From: Aeromicrobium tamlense
Lineage (GTDB): Bacteria; Actinomycetota; Actinomycetes; Propionibacteriales; Nocardioidaceae
Length of the DNA: 64,000 bases
Assembly: GCF_013408555.1 (NCBI RefSeq)
Contig: NZ_JACBZN010000001.1
Span: 248,001 to 312,000 of the forward strand
Direction: 5' to 3'
The notes under the pieces were generated by a model. It made no database searches, was not told the DNA's origin, and was given only the letters and a program-made list of their open reading frames with translations. Both the position numbers and the translations under genes were made by a program. Shown here piece by piece: positions 17,789 to 25,637 of the stretch (position 1 is its first letter; each line of letters opens with the position of its first letter).

Positions 17789-19306
17789 ATGGATCTGGAA
17801 CTCGTGGGCAAGCTGCTCTCCACGCTGCCCGAGGACGACGACCACCCCTACCGCACCGGACCCTGGCGCCCGCAGACGAACGAGTGGGTCGCCGACGACC
17901 TCGAGGTCGTCGAGGGCGAGGTCCCCGCCGACCTCGACGGCGTCTATCTGCGCAACACCGAGAACCCGGTGCACGCGTCGCTGAAGAACTATCACCCGTT
18001 CGACGGCGACGGCATGATCCACGTGGTGGGCTTCCGCGACGGCAAGGCCTTCTACCGCAACCGGATGATCCGCACCGACGGCTACCTCGCCGAGCAGGAG
18101 GCCGGGCACGCGCTGTGGGCCGGCCTGGCCGAGCGCCCGCAGATCGCGCTGCGCGAGGACGGCTGGGGCGCCCGCCGCCAGATGAAGGACGCGTCGAGCA
18201 CCGACGTGATCGTCCACCGCGGTGTCGCGCTGACCAGCTTCTACCAGTGCGGCGACCTGTACCGGGTCGACCCGTTCTCCGCCCAGACGCTGGGCAAGGA
18301 GAGCTGGAACGGTCACTTCCCGTTCGACTGGGGCGTCTCGGCGCACCCGAAGGTCGACGACCGCACCGGCGAGATGATGTTCTTCAACTACAGCAAGGAG
18401 GCGCCGTACATGAAGTACGGCGTCGTCGACGAGAACAACGACCTCGTCCACTACGTCGACATCCCGCTGCCCGGCCCGCGCCTGCCGCACGACATGGCGT
18501 TCACCGAGAACTACGCGATCCTCAACGACATGCCGCTGTTCTGGGACCCCGAGGCGCTCAAGCAGAACGCGCACGTGGCCCGCTGGCACCGCGACATGCC
18601 CGCGCGCTTCGCCGTCATCCCACGCCGCGGCCAGACCTCGGACATCCAGTGGTTCGAGGCCGAGTCGACCTACGTCCTGCACTTCACGAACGCGTTCGAG
18701 GAGGGCGACGAGGTCGTCCTGGAGGGCTACTTCCAGACCGATCCCGAGCCCGCCGACAACGGCACCGGCACGCAGTGGGAGCGGGCCTTCCGCTTCCTCG
18801 CGCAGGACCGGATGGAGACCCGACTGCACCGCTGGCGCTTCAACCTCAAGACGGGACAGACGAAGGAGGAGCGGCTCACCGACACCGTCTCCGAGTTCGG
18901 CATGATCAACGGCTCGTTCGGCGGCGTGAAGCACCGCTACTCGTACTCGGCGACGAACAAGCCGGGCTGGTTCCTGTTCAACGGCCTGGTCAAGCACGAC
19001 TCGTGGACGGGTGCCGAGGAGACGTTCGCCTTCGGCGACGGCGTCTACGGCAGCGAGACCGCGATGGCGCCCCGCGTGGGCTCGTCCTCGGAGGACGACG
19101 GCTACCTGGTGACGCTGATCTCGGACATGAACGACGACGCGTCGTACGCCGTGGTCTTCGACGCCGCACGGCTCTCGGACGGCCCGGTGTGCAAGCTCAA
19201 GCTGCCCGAGCGCATCTCGAGCGGCACCCACTCCACGTGGTGCGCCGGCGAGGAGCTGCGCCGCTGGCGCACGGAGGAGTCCGCCGCGACGGCCGTGGGG
19301 CTCTGA
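17789..19306 (+). CDS. Carotenoid cleavage oxygenase-family dioxygenase
   Basis: A 505-aa retinal-pigment-epithelial-membrane-protein family enzyme: non-haem Fe(II) seven-bladed propeller that splits C=C bonds with O2. Four iron-binding His residues can be seen in SAHPKVD, LPHDMAF, YVLHFTN and SGTHSTW, in the right order. The N-terminus has VPADLDGVYLRNTENP and HPFDGDGMIH, strong family marks. Substrates in this family include carotenoids, apocarotenoids, stilbenes and isoeugenol. Its place behind two thiolases in a CoA catabolic island makes a phenylpropenoid, stilbene or terpenoid substrate more likely than pigment metabolism (inference). GAGAGGA precedes ATG 17789. Confidence 0.92.
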   Translation: MDLELVGKLLSTLPEDDDHPYRTGPWRPQTNEWVADDLEVVEGEVPADLDGVYLRNTENPVHASLKNYHPFDGDGMIHVVGFRDGKAFYRNRMIRTDGYLAEQEAGHALWAGLAERPQIALREDGWGARRQMKDASSTDVIVHRGVALTSFYQCGDLYRVDPFSAQTLGKESWNGHFPFDWGVSAHPKVDDRTGEMMFFNYSKEAPYMKYGVVDENNDLVHYVDIPLPGPRLPHDMAFTENYAILNDMPLFWDPEALKQNAHVARWHRDMPARFAVIPRRGQTSDIQWFEAESTYVLHFTNAFEEGDEVVLEGYFQTDPEPADNGTGTQWERAFRFLAQDRMETRLHRWRFNLKTGQTKEERLTDTVSEFGMINGSFGGVKHRYSYSATNKPGWFLFNGLVKHDSWTGAEETFAFGDGVYGSETAMAPRVGSSSEDDGYLVTLISDMNDDASYAVVFDAARLSDGPVCKLKLPERISSGTHSTWCAGEELRRWRTEESAATAVGL

Positions 19307-19321
19307 GCCAGACTGGACCCA

Positions 19322-19358
19322 GGAAGCCCGCCACCTTGCGAGAGGGTGGCGGGCTTCC
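19322..19358. terminator. Strong hairpin terminator after the dioxygenase gene
   Basis: Perfect 14-bp stem (GGAAGCCCGCCACC and complement) with a 9-base loop, followed by a T-rich stretch. It lies between convergent genes, so it can serve both. Confidence 0.85.
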
Positions 19359-19398
19359 GTCTGTCCTGGCTCGGGCCTCACCGTCCCGGGAGGCGGGC

Positions 19399-20346
19399 TC
19401 AGCGGGTCGCGAGGGCGAGGCGGGTGAAGCGCTCGCTCGCGGCGCGGTACTCCTGCTCGAGACGGTCGACCACCGTGGCGGTCGGCTCGACCGCGTGGAT
19501 GGTCTGCAGGCCCTGGCCCGCGGCCCACAGGTCCTTCCAGCGGCGACCCGCGCCACCGGTGGAGTCGTAGTCGCGCTCGGCGGGGCCGGTCATCGCGTCC
19601 GGGTCGTAGCCGTTCGCGACGAGGCTCGGCCGCAGCCACGAGGCGGGGGTGCCGGTGACGCCCGCGGTGACCACGAGGTCGTCCGGGCCGTGGTCGACGA
19701 CCATCTGCTTGTACTCGTCCTGGGCGAGGCTCTCGCTGGTCGCGAGGAACCGCGTGCCCATGTAGACGAGGTCGGCGCCCGCGGCGACGGCTCCGGCCAC
19801 GCCGGCGCCGTCGGTGATGCCGCCGCCGACCGTGACGATGCCGTCGAACTCCTCGCGCACGGCGGAGATGAACGCGAACGGCGAGAGGTGGCCCGTGTGG
19901 CCGCCCGCGCCGGCCGAGACGCACGCCAGTCCGTCGACGCCGGCCGCGATCGCCTTGCGCGCGAGCTTCATGGACACGACGTCGGCGATGACGAGGCCGC
20001 CGTAGGACTTCACGACCTCCATGACCGGCATCGGCGAGCCCAGCGCCGTGATGACGATGTCGGGCTGGTGCTCGGCGACGAGGGCGAGGTCCTCGGGCAG
20101 GCGCGCGTTGCTGCGGTGCGTCACGAGGTTGAGCGCCCACGGCGCGGCGCCGGGCGAGCCGGCGAGACGGTCGCGGATCGTGCCCATCCACGTGTCGAGC
20201 TCGGCCGCCGTGCGGCAGTTCGGGCTGGGGAAGGAGCCCACGACCCCGGCCTCGCAGGCCGCGACCACGAGGTCGGGACCGGAGATCAGGAACATGGGCG
20301 CCGCCACCACGGGCAGGCGGAGGCGGTCGAGCACGGTGTCGGACAT
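19399..20346 (-). CDS. Nitronate monooxygenase / 2-nitropropane dioxygenase-family flavoprotein
   Basis: A 315-aa TIM-barrel FMN protein. It opens LRLPVVAAPMFLISGPDLVVAACEAGVVGSFPSPN and has the flavin-site SAGAGGHTGHLSPFAF (about 139-154) and VGGGITDGAGVAGAVAAGADLVYMGTRFLAT. True nitronate monooxygenases detoxify propionate 3-nitronate, but many relatives in catabolic clusters are FMN-dependent enoyl reductases or have unknown function. ATG 20346 is preferred to GTG 20355 because GAAGAG stands at a usable distance. It is 5 bp behind the enoyl-CoA hydratase gene, so the two form an operon. Confidence 0.87.
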   Translation of the reverse strand: MSDTVLDRLRLPVVAAPMFLISGPDLVVAACEAGVVGSFPSPNCRTAAELDTWMGTIRDRLAGSPGAAPWALNLVTHRSNARLPEDLALVAEHQPDIVITALGSPMPVMEVVKSYGGLVIADVVSMKLARKAIAAGVDGLACVSAGAGGHTGHLSPFAFISAVREEFDGIVTVGGGITDGAGVAGAVAAGADLVYMGTRFLATSESLAQDEYKQMVVDHGPDDLVVTAGVTGTPASWLRPSLVANGYDPDAMTGPAERDYDSTGGAGRRWKDLWAAGQGLQTIHAVEPTATVVDRLEQEYRAASERFTRLALATR

Positions 20347-20351
20347 GGGGG

Positions 20352-21173
20352 TCACTCTTCTCGCGTTGCGGGGAACCAGTCCCGGGTCAGAGGGGGGAAT
20401 CGTGGGGGTCGCCGCTCCAGCAGGCTGGCCAGGCCCTCACGGAAGTCGGGCGAGGACAGCACGGCGTCGAGCGTGGCGTCCACGCTCTCGACGTCGTCGC
20501 GCACCCGGTCGAGCCAGGGTGCGACGAGGCGGTGCTTGATGGTGGCCAGGGAGGACGGCGCGCAGGTCGCGGCGAGCTGCTCGGCCAGGTCGAGCGCCCG
20601 AGCGAGCGGGTCGGGGTCGGTCGCGTTCACCACGCCGAGGCGCAGGGCCTCGGTGCCGTCGAACGTGCGGGCGGTGAGGAGGAGGTCGGCCGCGGCCGCG
20701 TCGCCGGCGGCGCGGGCCAGCAGGGGTCCCATGCCGTGCATGGGCGGCAGGGCGCGCTTCGCGAAGGCCGTGGTGAGTCGCGTGTCCGGCGCGGCGATCC
20801 GCAGGTCGCACAGGAGGGCCTGGGCCAGCCCGACGCCGGCGCACATCCCGGAGATCGCGGCGACGATCGGCTTCGGGACGAGCAGCGGGAACCACTCGGG
20901 CTGCTCGATCGTCGCCATCTCGGGGTTCGTCGTGCCGGTGTCGCTGTAGGTCTGGAGGGCCTCGGTGTCGGCCCCGGGGCAGAACGTGCCGCCCGCTCCG
21001 GTCACCACGATCGCCCGCACGTCGGGGTCCGCGACCAGGTCCTCGAGGGCGCGGAAGTAGGCCCGTTGCAGCGGAACGGTCCAGGCGTTGCGGCGCGCGG
21101 GACGGTTGAGGGCGACCGTGGCGGTGCCGGGCCGATCGCGCGTCACGACGACGATGTCGGGCTGGTCCGTCAT
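20352..21173 (-). CDS. Enoyl-CoA hydratase/isomerase-family protein without the usual catalytic Glu pair
   Basis: A 273-aa crotonase-fold protein with RNAWTVPL, oxyanion-hole GTFCPGADT (about 62-70), and SGMCAGVGLAQALLCDLR. The Glu equivalents of E144 and E164 in rat hydratase fall on Ala (GVGLAQ) and a non-acidic residue (FAKRAL), so simple hydration of a trans-2-enoyl-CoA is doubtful. Isomerase, hydrolase or ring-cleaving chemistry is possible for this fold. GGGAGG before ATG 21173 is a strong ribosome-binding site. Transcribed with the flavoprotein, divergently from the ligase at 21.3 kb. Confidence 0.87.
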   Translation of the reverse strand: MTDQPDIVVVTRDRPGTATVALNRPARRNAWTVPLQRAYFRALEDLVADPDVRAIVVTGAGGTFCPGADTEALQTYSDTGTTNPEMATIEQPEWFPLLVPKPIVAAISGMCAGVGLAQALLCDLRIAAPDTRLTTAFAKRALPPMHGMGPLLARAAGDAAAADLLLTARTFDGTEALRLGVVNATDPDPLARALDLAEQLAATCAPSSLATIKHRLVAPWLDRVRDDVESVDATLDAVLSSPDFREGLASLLERRPPRFPPLTRDWFPATREE

Positions 21174-21258
21174 CGTTCCCTCCTCCCGATACGTGGCTTT
21201 CGCAATTGACCTTACATCCAAACGACGCCTAGAAGTCCAGTGCATAGGCGATTTATCG

Positions 21259-21280
21259 TGACTTCCTATCTAGTAGTTTC
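21259..21280 (-). promoter_or_regulatory. Operator-like site F of the island (weaker)
   Basis: The minus strand has ACTAC and AGT half-sites at the same spacing as the other sites, but the centre differs. It overlaps the promoter region of the ligase at 21.3 kb. Confidence 0.3.
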
Positions 21281-21293
21281 TGTGGGACTCGTC

Positions 21294-21299
21294 TAGGAT
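21294..21299 (+). promoter_or_regulatory. -10 element of the 21.3-kb ligase, candidate leaderless start
   Basis: TAGGAT lies seven bases before ATG 21307, and no Shine-Dalgarno sequence is visible. Confidence 0.45.
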
Positions 21300-21306
21300 C
21301 ACGGCC

Positions 21307-23007
21307 ATGGAACTGTTCGACGAGGAGCAGCGCGCCGCCTTCGCGGCCGGCGGCTGGTGGACCGGGCGCACCTGGTCGGGACTGTTCGACGCGGCCGTCG
21401 CGGCCCGGCCCGACGGGTTCGCCCTCGTCGACCCGCTCGACCGCGCCACGGTCATGGGCGGGCCGGTCCGGTCGCTCACGTGGCGCGAGGCCGCGGACGA
21501 GGTTCGCCGCGTCAGCGCCGCCCTGCACGGCCTCGGCGTGCGGCGCGGCGACGTGGTGGGAGTCCAGCTGCCGAACGTGGTCGAGCTGCCGCTGACGCTC
21601 GTCGCCATCGCCCGCCTCGGGGCGGTCGCGTGCCCCTTCCCCATCCAGTACCGCAGCCACGAGCTGGTCCGCATGAGCGAGATGGCGGGGCTCGGCGTCT
21701 TCGTCACCACGACGTCGGCCCTGGGCCGCGATCTCGCCGCCGAGGCCGCCGACTTCCGTGAGCGGGTCCCGGGCCTGCGCGCCGTCGCCGCGTTCGGCGA
21801 TCCCGGCTCCGACCCCCGGCTCGCCGCACTCGACGCCACCGACGACCAGGTCGCGGCCGCCGACGCGTACGTCGCGAGCCTCGAGCTGGGCTCGGCCGAC
21901 CCCGTCACGATCGTGTGGACCTCGGGCACCGAGGGCTTCCCCAAGGGCGTGCCCCGCGCCTACGGCGAGTGGGAGGTGCTCGGCACGGCGTGCACCGAGT
22001 CGCCGCGGCTGACCGCCGACGACGTCCTGCTCAACCCGTTCCCCATGGTCAACGGCGGCGGCCTGGCCGGCATGTTCGTGCCGTGGCTGCTGAACGGCTG
22101 CACGCTCGTGCAGCACCACCCGTTCGACCTCGAGCGGTTCTGCGAGCAGATCGAGCGCCACCGCGTCACCTACACGTGCGCGCCGCCGCCGGTGCTCAAC
22201 GCCGTCGTCTCGGGCCGCGGCCCCGACCGCGACCTGTCGTCGCTGCGCGCCGTGTCGTCCGGGTCCGCCCCGCTGGCCGGCTGGATGATCGACGCGTGGG
22301 AGAGCGGCCGCGGGGTCGAGGTGCTCAACCTGTTCGGCTCGAACGAGGGCGGCATGCTGTTCGCCGAGCCCGAGACGGTGCCCGATCCCGCGCAGCGCGG
22401 CCGGCTGTTCCCGCGCTACGGCCGCCCCGGCCTGGCGTACCGCACGCGCGTCGCGTCGGCGATGTCCGCGCGCCTCGTCGACCTGTCCGACGGCACCGAG
22501 ATCGACGCGCCGGGCCGTCCCGGCGAGCTGCGCCTCAAGGGCCCGGCGATCTTCTCGGGCTACCTCGGCCGCGGCCGCGAGGGCTTCGACGAGGACGGCT
22601 GGTTCTGCACCGGCGACGTCTTCGAGATCAGCGCCGAGAACGAGGACCTGCTGGTCCACGTCGATCGCGCGAAGGACCTCATCGTCCGTGGCGGCTACAA
22701 GATCTCGGCCGCCGAGATCGAAGCGATCGTCACGGCCGACCCCCGCGTGGCCGAGGCCGCCGCGGTCGCCATGCCCGACCCCGACCTGGGGGAGCGGCTG
22801 TGCCTGTTCGTGGTCCCGTCCTCGGCCGACGAGCCGGTCGGTCTCGACGAGGTCGTCGGGATCGTCAAGGCCGCCGACGTCGCCAAGTTCAAGTGGCCCG
22901 AGCGGCTGGAAGTGGTCCCCGCCCTGCCCCGCAACCCCGTGGGGAAGGTGCTCAAGCGCGAGCTGCGCGAGCAGCTGCGCGCGTCCGACTCGACTGGAGG
23001 TCGATGA
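21307..23007 (+). CDS. AMP-forming acyl-CoA ligase with TSGTE P-loop (subgroup member 1)
   Basis: 566 aa. The P-loop reads WTSGTEGFPKGVPR (about 204-217), with Glu where ANL enzymes normally have Thr. A5 reads NLFGSNEGG instead of YGxTE. A7 is CTGDVFE, A8 VDRAKDLIVRGGYKISAAEIE, and the A10 Lys is in NPVGKVLKR. PFPMVNGGGLAGMFVPWLL is shared with the ligases at 25.6 and 36.3 kb, which form one subgroup. The start GGWWTGRTW resembles cyclohexanecarboxylate- and other alicyclic-acid-CoA ligases. Its stop overlaps the next gene's start region, so ligase, VOC protein and hydratase are one operon. Confidence 0.92.
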   Translation: MELFDEEQRAAFAAGGWWTGRTWSGLFDAAVAARPDGFALVDPLDRATVMGGPVRSLTWREAADEVRRVSAALHGLGVRRGDVVGVQLPNVVELPLTLVAIARLGAVACPFPIQYRSHELVRMSEMAGLGVFVTTTSALGRDLAAEAADFRERVPGLRAVAAFGDPGSDPRLAALDATDDQVAAADAYVASLELGSADPVTIVWTSGTEGFPKGVPRAYGEWEVLGTACTESPRLTADDVLLNPFPMVNGGGLAGMFVPWLLNGCTLVQHHPFDLERFCEQIERHRVTYTCAPPPVLNAVVSGRGPDRDLSSLRAVSSGSAPLAGWMIDAWESGRGVEVLNLFGSNEGGMLFAEPETVPDPAQRGRLFPRYGRPGLAYRTRVASAMSARLVDLSDGTEIDAPGRPGELRLKGPAIFSGYLGRGREGFDEDGWFCTGDVFEISAENEDLLVHVDRAKDLIVRGGYKISAAEIEAIVTADPRVAEAAAVAMPDPDLGERLCLFVVPSSADEPVGLDEVVGIVKAADVAKFKWPERLEVVPALPRNPVGKVLKRELREQLRASDSTGGR

Positions 23008-23732
23008 TGTCCCTGCCCCGGATCCGCCAGGTCGTGCTGATCACCGACGATCTCGCCGCCGCCTCCGCGCAGGCGCGCGAGCTGTTCGGCTTCACCGGCG
23101 GCGTGAGCCTCGACGAGGAGATGGCGAAGCTCGGCTTCGAGCACGTCATCTTCAGCTTCGCCGACACGTTCGTCGAGATCGTCTCGCCGCTGGACCCCGC
23201 GTCGCCGCACGGCCGGATGCTGGAGAAGAACGGACCGGGCGGCTACATGGTGGTCGTACAGGTCGACGACGTGCCGACTCTGGTCGACCGCGCCGCCGGC
23301 CTGGGCTTCGGGCCGATCATGAACGAGGACTACCACGGCGCCCCGCTCACGCAGTGGCACCCGAAGCACCTCGGCACCCTCGCCGAGATCGACCAGGTGA
23401 GCCCGCCCGAGAGCTGGCACTTCGCCCCGGCGGTCTTCGAGCAGTGCTCGCCCGACGTGGCCCGTGACATCGTCGCCGCGTCCCTCGTGGCCGACGACCC
23501 GGACGGGCTCGCGTCGACGTGGGCCCAGCTGCTGGTCCGCGAGGCCCCGCAGGACGGCGTCGTGCGCCTGGCCCGCGGCGAGACCCTGACCATCCTCCCC
23601 GCCGACGGCGGACCCCGTGGACTCCGGTCCGTCGACGTGGTCGCCGCGGATCCCGCGCGCGTCGGCGACGCGGTCGAGCTGTGCGGCGTGACCTTCCGGT
23701 TCGTCGCCCCGAGCCCCCAGGAGCAGTCATGA
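23007..23732 (+). CDS. VOC-fold protein, paralogue of the one at 40.6 kb
   Basis: 241 aa with two glyoxalase/bleomycin-resistance-like halves. It opens LPRIRQVVLITDDLAAASAQ; the first-strand His that normally binds metal is absent (QVVLI), so metal catalysis is doubtful. GGYMVVVQVDDVPTLVDRA is the second strand unit. Its paralogue at 40.6 kb starts ILRQVVIGARDLEATS and also lies directly behind a CoA ligase. ATG 23007 is preferred over 23004 because GGAGG is six bases upstream. It overlaps the next ATG (ATGA). A role in isomerising or binding the ligase product is only a guess. Confidence 0.82.
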   Translation: MSLPRIRQVVLITDDLAAASAQARELFGFTGGVSLDEEMAKLGFEHVIFSFADTFVEIVSPLDPASPHGRMLEKNGPGGYMVVVQVDDVPTLVDRAAGLGFGPIMNEDYHGAPLTQWHPKHLGTLAEIDQVSPPESWHFAPAVFEQCSPDVARDIVAASLVADDPDGLASTWAQLLVREAPQDGVVRLARGETLTILPADGGPRGLRSVDVVAADPARVGDAVELCGVTFRFVAPSPQEQS

Positions 23733-24514
23733 CCAGCCCGCACGTCCACTACGAGGTCGAGGACGGCGTCGCGACCATCACGATCGACCGCCCGGAGAAG
23801 CGCAACGCGCTGAACTACGCGATGTACGACGCGATCCGCGACCACACGCTGGAGGCGGACGCCGACCCGGCGGTGCGGGCGATCATCCTGACCGGCGTCC
23901 CGGGTCAGTTCTGCGCCGGCACCGACCTGACCGAGCTGCGTCCGGTCGAGGAGGGCACGAGCGCGCACGACCGCGACGGGCACACCGACGGACGGCACTG
24001 GTACTTCTGGGAGGCCACGACGCCGGTCATCGTCGCCGTCGACGGCCCGGCGGCGGGCCTCGGCGTCGAGCTGTCCACGCAGGCCGACTTCCGCATCGCG
24101 TCCACGCGGGCCAGGTTCTCGTGGATCTTCGTCCAGCGCGGACTGATCCCCGACACCGGCGCCGGCACCTGGCTGCTGCCCGACCTCGTAGGACCGCAGC
24201 AGGCCAAGCGCCTGGTCTTCTCCGGTGAGTTCATCGACGCGGAGGAGGCGCGACGGATCGGCTTCGTCATGGACGTCGTCGAGCCCGAGGACCTCCTGGC
24301 CGCCGCGCGCGAGCTCGCCGCGAAGGTCTCCACGGGCTCGCCGTTCGCGATCGCCCGCGCCAAGTCGCTGCTGAACTGGTCGACCTCGCGCACCCGCGAC
24401 GAGCACCTCGAGCACCACATCGAGGCGCTCACCGAGTGTCAGCTGTCGCAGGACCACGCGGAGGGCGTCGCGGCCTTCCTCGAGCGCCGTCCCGCGCACT
24501 TCACTGGCAGGTAG
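23729..24514 (+). CDS. Enoyl-CoA hydratase/isomerase-family protein
   Basis: A 261-aa crotonase-fold enzyme: ITIDRPEKRNALNYAMYDAI, oxyanion-hole GQFCAGTDLTEL (about 60-71), GPAAGLGVELSTQADFRIAS with the E144-equivalent Glu retained, and FVQRGLIPDTGAGTWLLPDLVG where the second Glu is replaced by Gln. It should act on an enoyl-CoA or isomerise a double bond. It is third in the ligase-VOC-hydratase operon with translational overlap, so it probably handles the product of that ligase. The gene is followed by two near-identical 15-base repeats (24511-24538) of no evident meaning. Confidence 0.9.
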   Translation: MTSPHVHYEVEDGVATITIDRPEKRNALNYAMYDAIRDHTLEADADPAVRAIILTGVPGQFCAGTDLTELRPVEEGTSAHDRDGHTDGRHWYFWEATTPVIVAVDGPAAGLGVELSTQADFRIASTRARFSWIFVQRGLIPDTGAGTWLLPDLVGPQQAKRLVFSGEFIDAEEARRIGFVMDVVEPEDLLAAARELAAKVSTGSPFAIARAKSLLNWSTSRTRDEHLEHHIEALTECQLSQDHAEGVAAFLERRPAHFTGR

Positions 24515-24565
24515 AGCACGGGGAAGTAGAGCACCGGAAGCCAGAGGGGCGCGCCGGTCGCCGGG

Positions 24566-25486
24566 TCACAGCTCGGCGATCGGCCCCTCGAACCGGATGT
24601 TCGTGCGGGTGAGCACGGCGTTGCACGCGTTGCAGGTGAACTGCGGGACGAGGTCGGACTCGCACGGGACGTGCGTGAGGTTGAGGCCCGAGCGGCCGTC
24701 CTGCGTGAGCCAGCGCTGCGCCCAGCCGTTGATCGTGGTGGTGACGTCGAAGAAGTCGAGGGCCTTGGAGGTCAGGCGGTACTCCTGGCGCTTGCCGCCG
24801 GCGACCTCCTCGCGCGACATCAGGCCGGCCTCGACGAACAGGTGCAGGCGCTGGGTCAGCGTGACCGGGGAGATGCCCAGGTTCTCCTGGAAGTCGTTGA
24901 ACCGGCGGGTGCCGGTGAACGCGTCGGAGAGCAGGAAGGTCGACCAGCGGTCGCCGAGCACGCCCGACGCGTCGATCGGCGTGGTCATGGTGGGGGAGCG
25001 GCGCGAGCGGCGCTGCACGCTGTCGAGCAGCAGGCGGTCGTCGACCGAGCCGGTCACGTCGCGTGCACCGACGCCGATGGCGCCGCACGCGCCGCAGCCG
25101 AAGACCGGGCGCGTCAGGTGACCGCAGTCGAGGTGGCGCAGGCGCGTCTGCGCGTCGCGGTGCAGGTGGCCGGCCCAGCGGCGGTCCCACACCCACATCG
25201 CGACGAGGACCTGCCACAGGTCGAGGCCGGCGTCGGTGAGCACGTACTCGCGCCGCGGGGGATTGGTCTGGTACTCGCGGGCCGTGAGGATGCCGTCGTC
25301 CACGAGCGAGCTCAGCCGGCGCGACAGCACGGGGTCCGAGATCGCGAGCGCGTTGCGCAGGTCCTGGAAGCGGCGCTTGCCGTTGAACACCCACATGACG
25401 ATCCGCAGGGTCCACATGTCGCCCAGCAGGATCAGGGCGCGGCCGAGGGGCGACGCACCGTTCTCGTCGGTCTCCGCGGCAGTCAT
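24566..25486 (-). CDS. Tandem HxlR-type regulator with two zinc-knuckle-like motifs (paralogue 2)
   Basis: 306 aa, two HxlR winged-helix domains in one chain: ILLGDMWTLRIVMWVF... REYQTNPPRREYVLT (about 18-90) and GVLGDRWSTFLLSDAF... GGKRQEYRLTSKA (about 170-245). Each ends in HxxC-x9-CxxC (HLDC...CGAC and HVPC...CNAC). The layout matches the proteins at 13.1 and 42.9 kb; the linker between the two halves is shorter. It is divergent from the ligase at 25.6 kb, and operator site C lies between them, with a weaker half-site pair at 25505-25525 near its own start. Ligand unknown; an acyl-CoA or the free acid is a reasonable guess. Confidence 0.88.
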   Translation of the reverse strand: MTAAETDENGASPLGRALILLGDMWTLRIVMWVFNGKRRFQDLRNALAISDPVLSRRLSSLVDDGILTAREYQTNPPRREYVLTDAGLDLWQVLVAMWVWDRRWAGHLHRDAQTRLRHLDCGHLTRPVFGCGACGAIGVGARDVTGSVDDRLLLDSVQRRSRRSPTMTTPIDASGVLGDRWSTFLLSDAFTGTRRFNDFQENLGISPVTLTQRLHLFVEAGLMSREEVAGGKRQEYRLTSKALDFFDVTTTINGWAQRWLTQDGRSGLNLTHVPCESDLVPQFTCNACNAVLTRTNIRFEGPIAEL

Positions 25487-25504
25487 TCCCCGAGCCTTTC
25501 GACG

Positions 25505-25525
25505 TCATAGTTTCTTGTCGGTAAC
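25505..25525 (-). promoter_or_regulatory. Operator-like site G (weak)
   Basis: The minus strand carries GTTAC and CTATGA half-sites with roughly the spacing of sites A-E, just upstream of HxlR paralogue 2. The match is poor in the centre. Confidence 0.2.
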
Positions 25526-25588
25526 CAGCGTGGGACCTGCCGAGTGTCGAGTCAAGTACCGCCGGATTCCGCTCCTCGTCATTGACAG

Positions 25589-25611
25589 GTAACTATGTTA
25601 GATGTAGTAAC
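25589..25611 (-). promoter_or_regulatory. Operator-like site C of the island
   Basis: The minus strand reads GTTACTACATCTAACATAG followed by TTAC. The ends are nearly palindromic (GTTACTA and TAGTTAC). It lies 27-49 bp upstream of the ligase at 25.6 kb and is the cleanest copy of the motif. Confidence 0.55.
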
Positions 25612-25637
25612 AGAGCAGACGACCCCGGAGGAGAACC

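Noticed and set aside
24511..24538. Two-copy direct repeat of about 15 bases (GTAGAGCACSGG) after the hydratase gene
   Set aside because: Only two imperfect copies next to a stop codon; most likely a chance slip duplication, no CRISPR or structural meaning.
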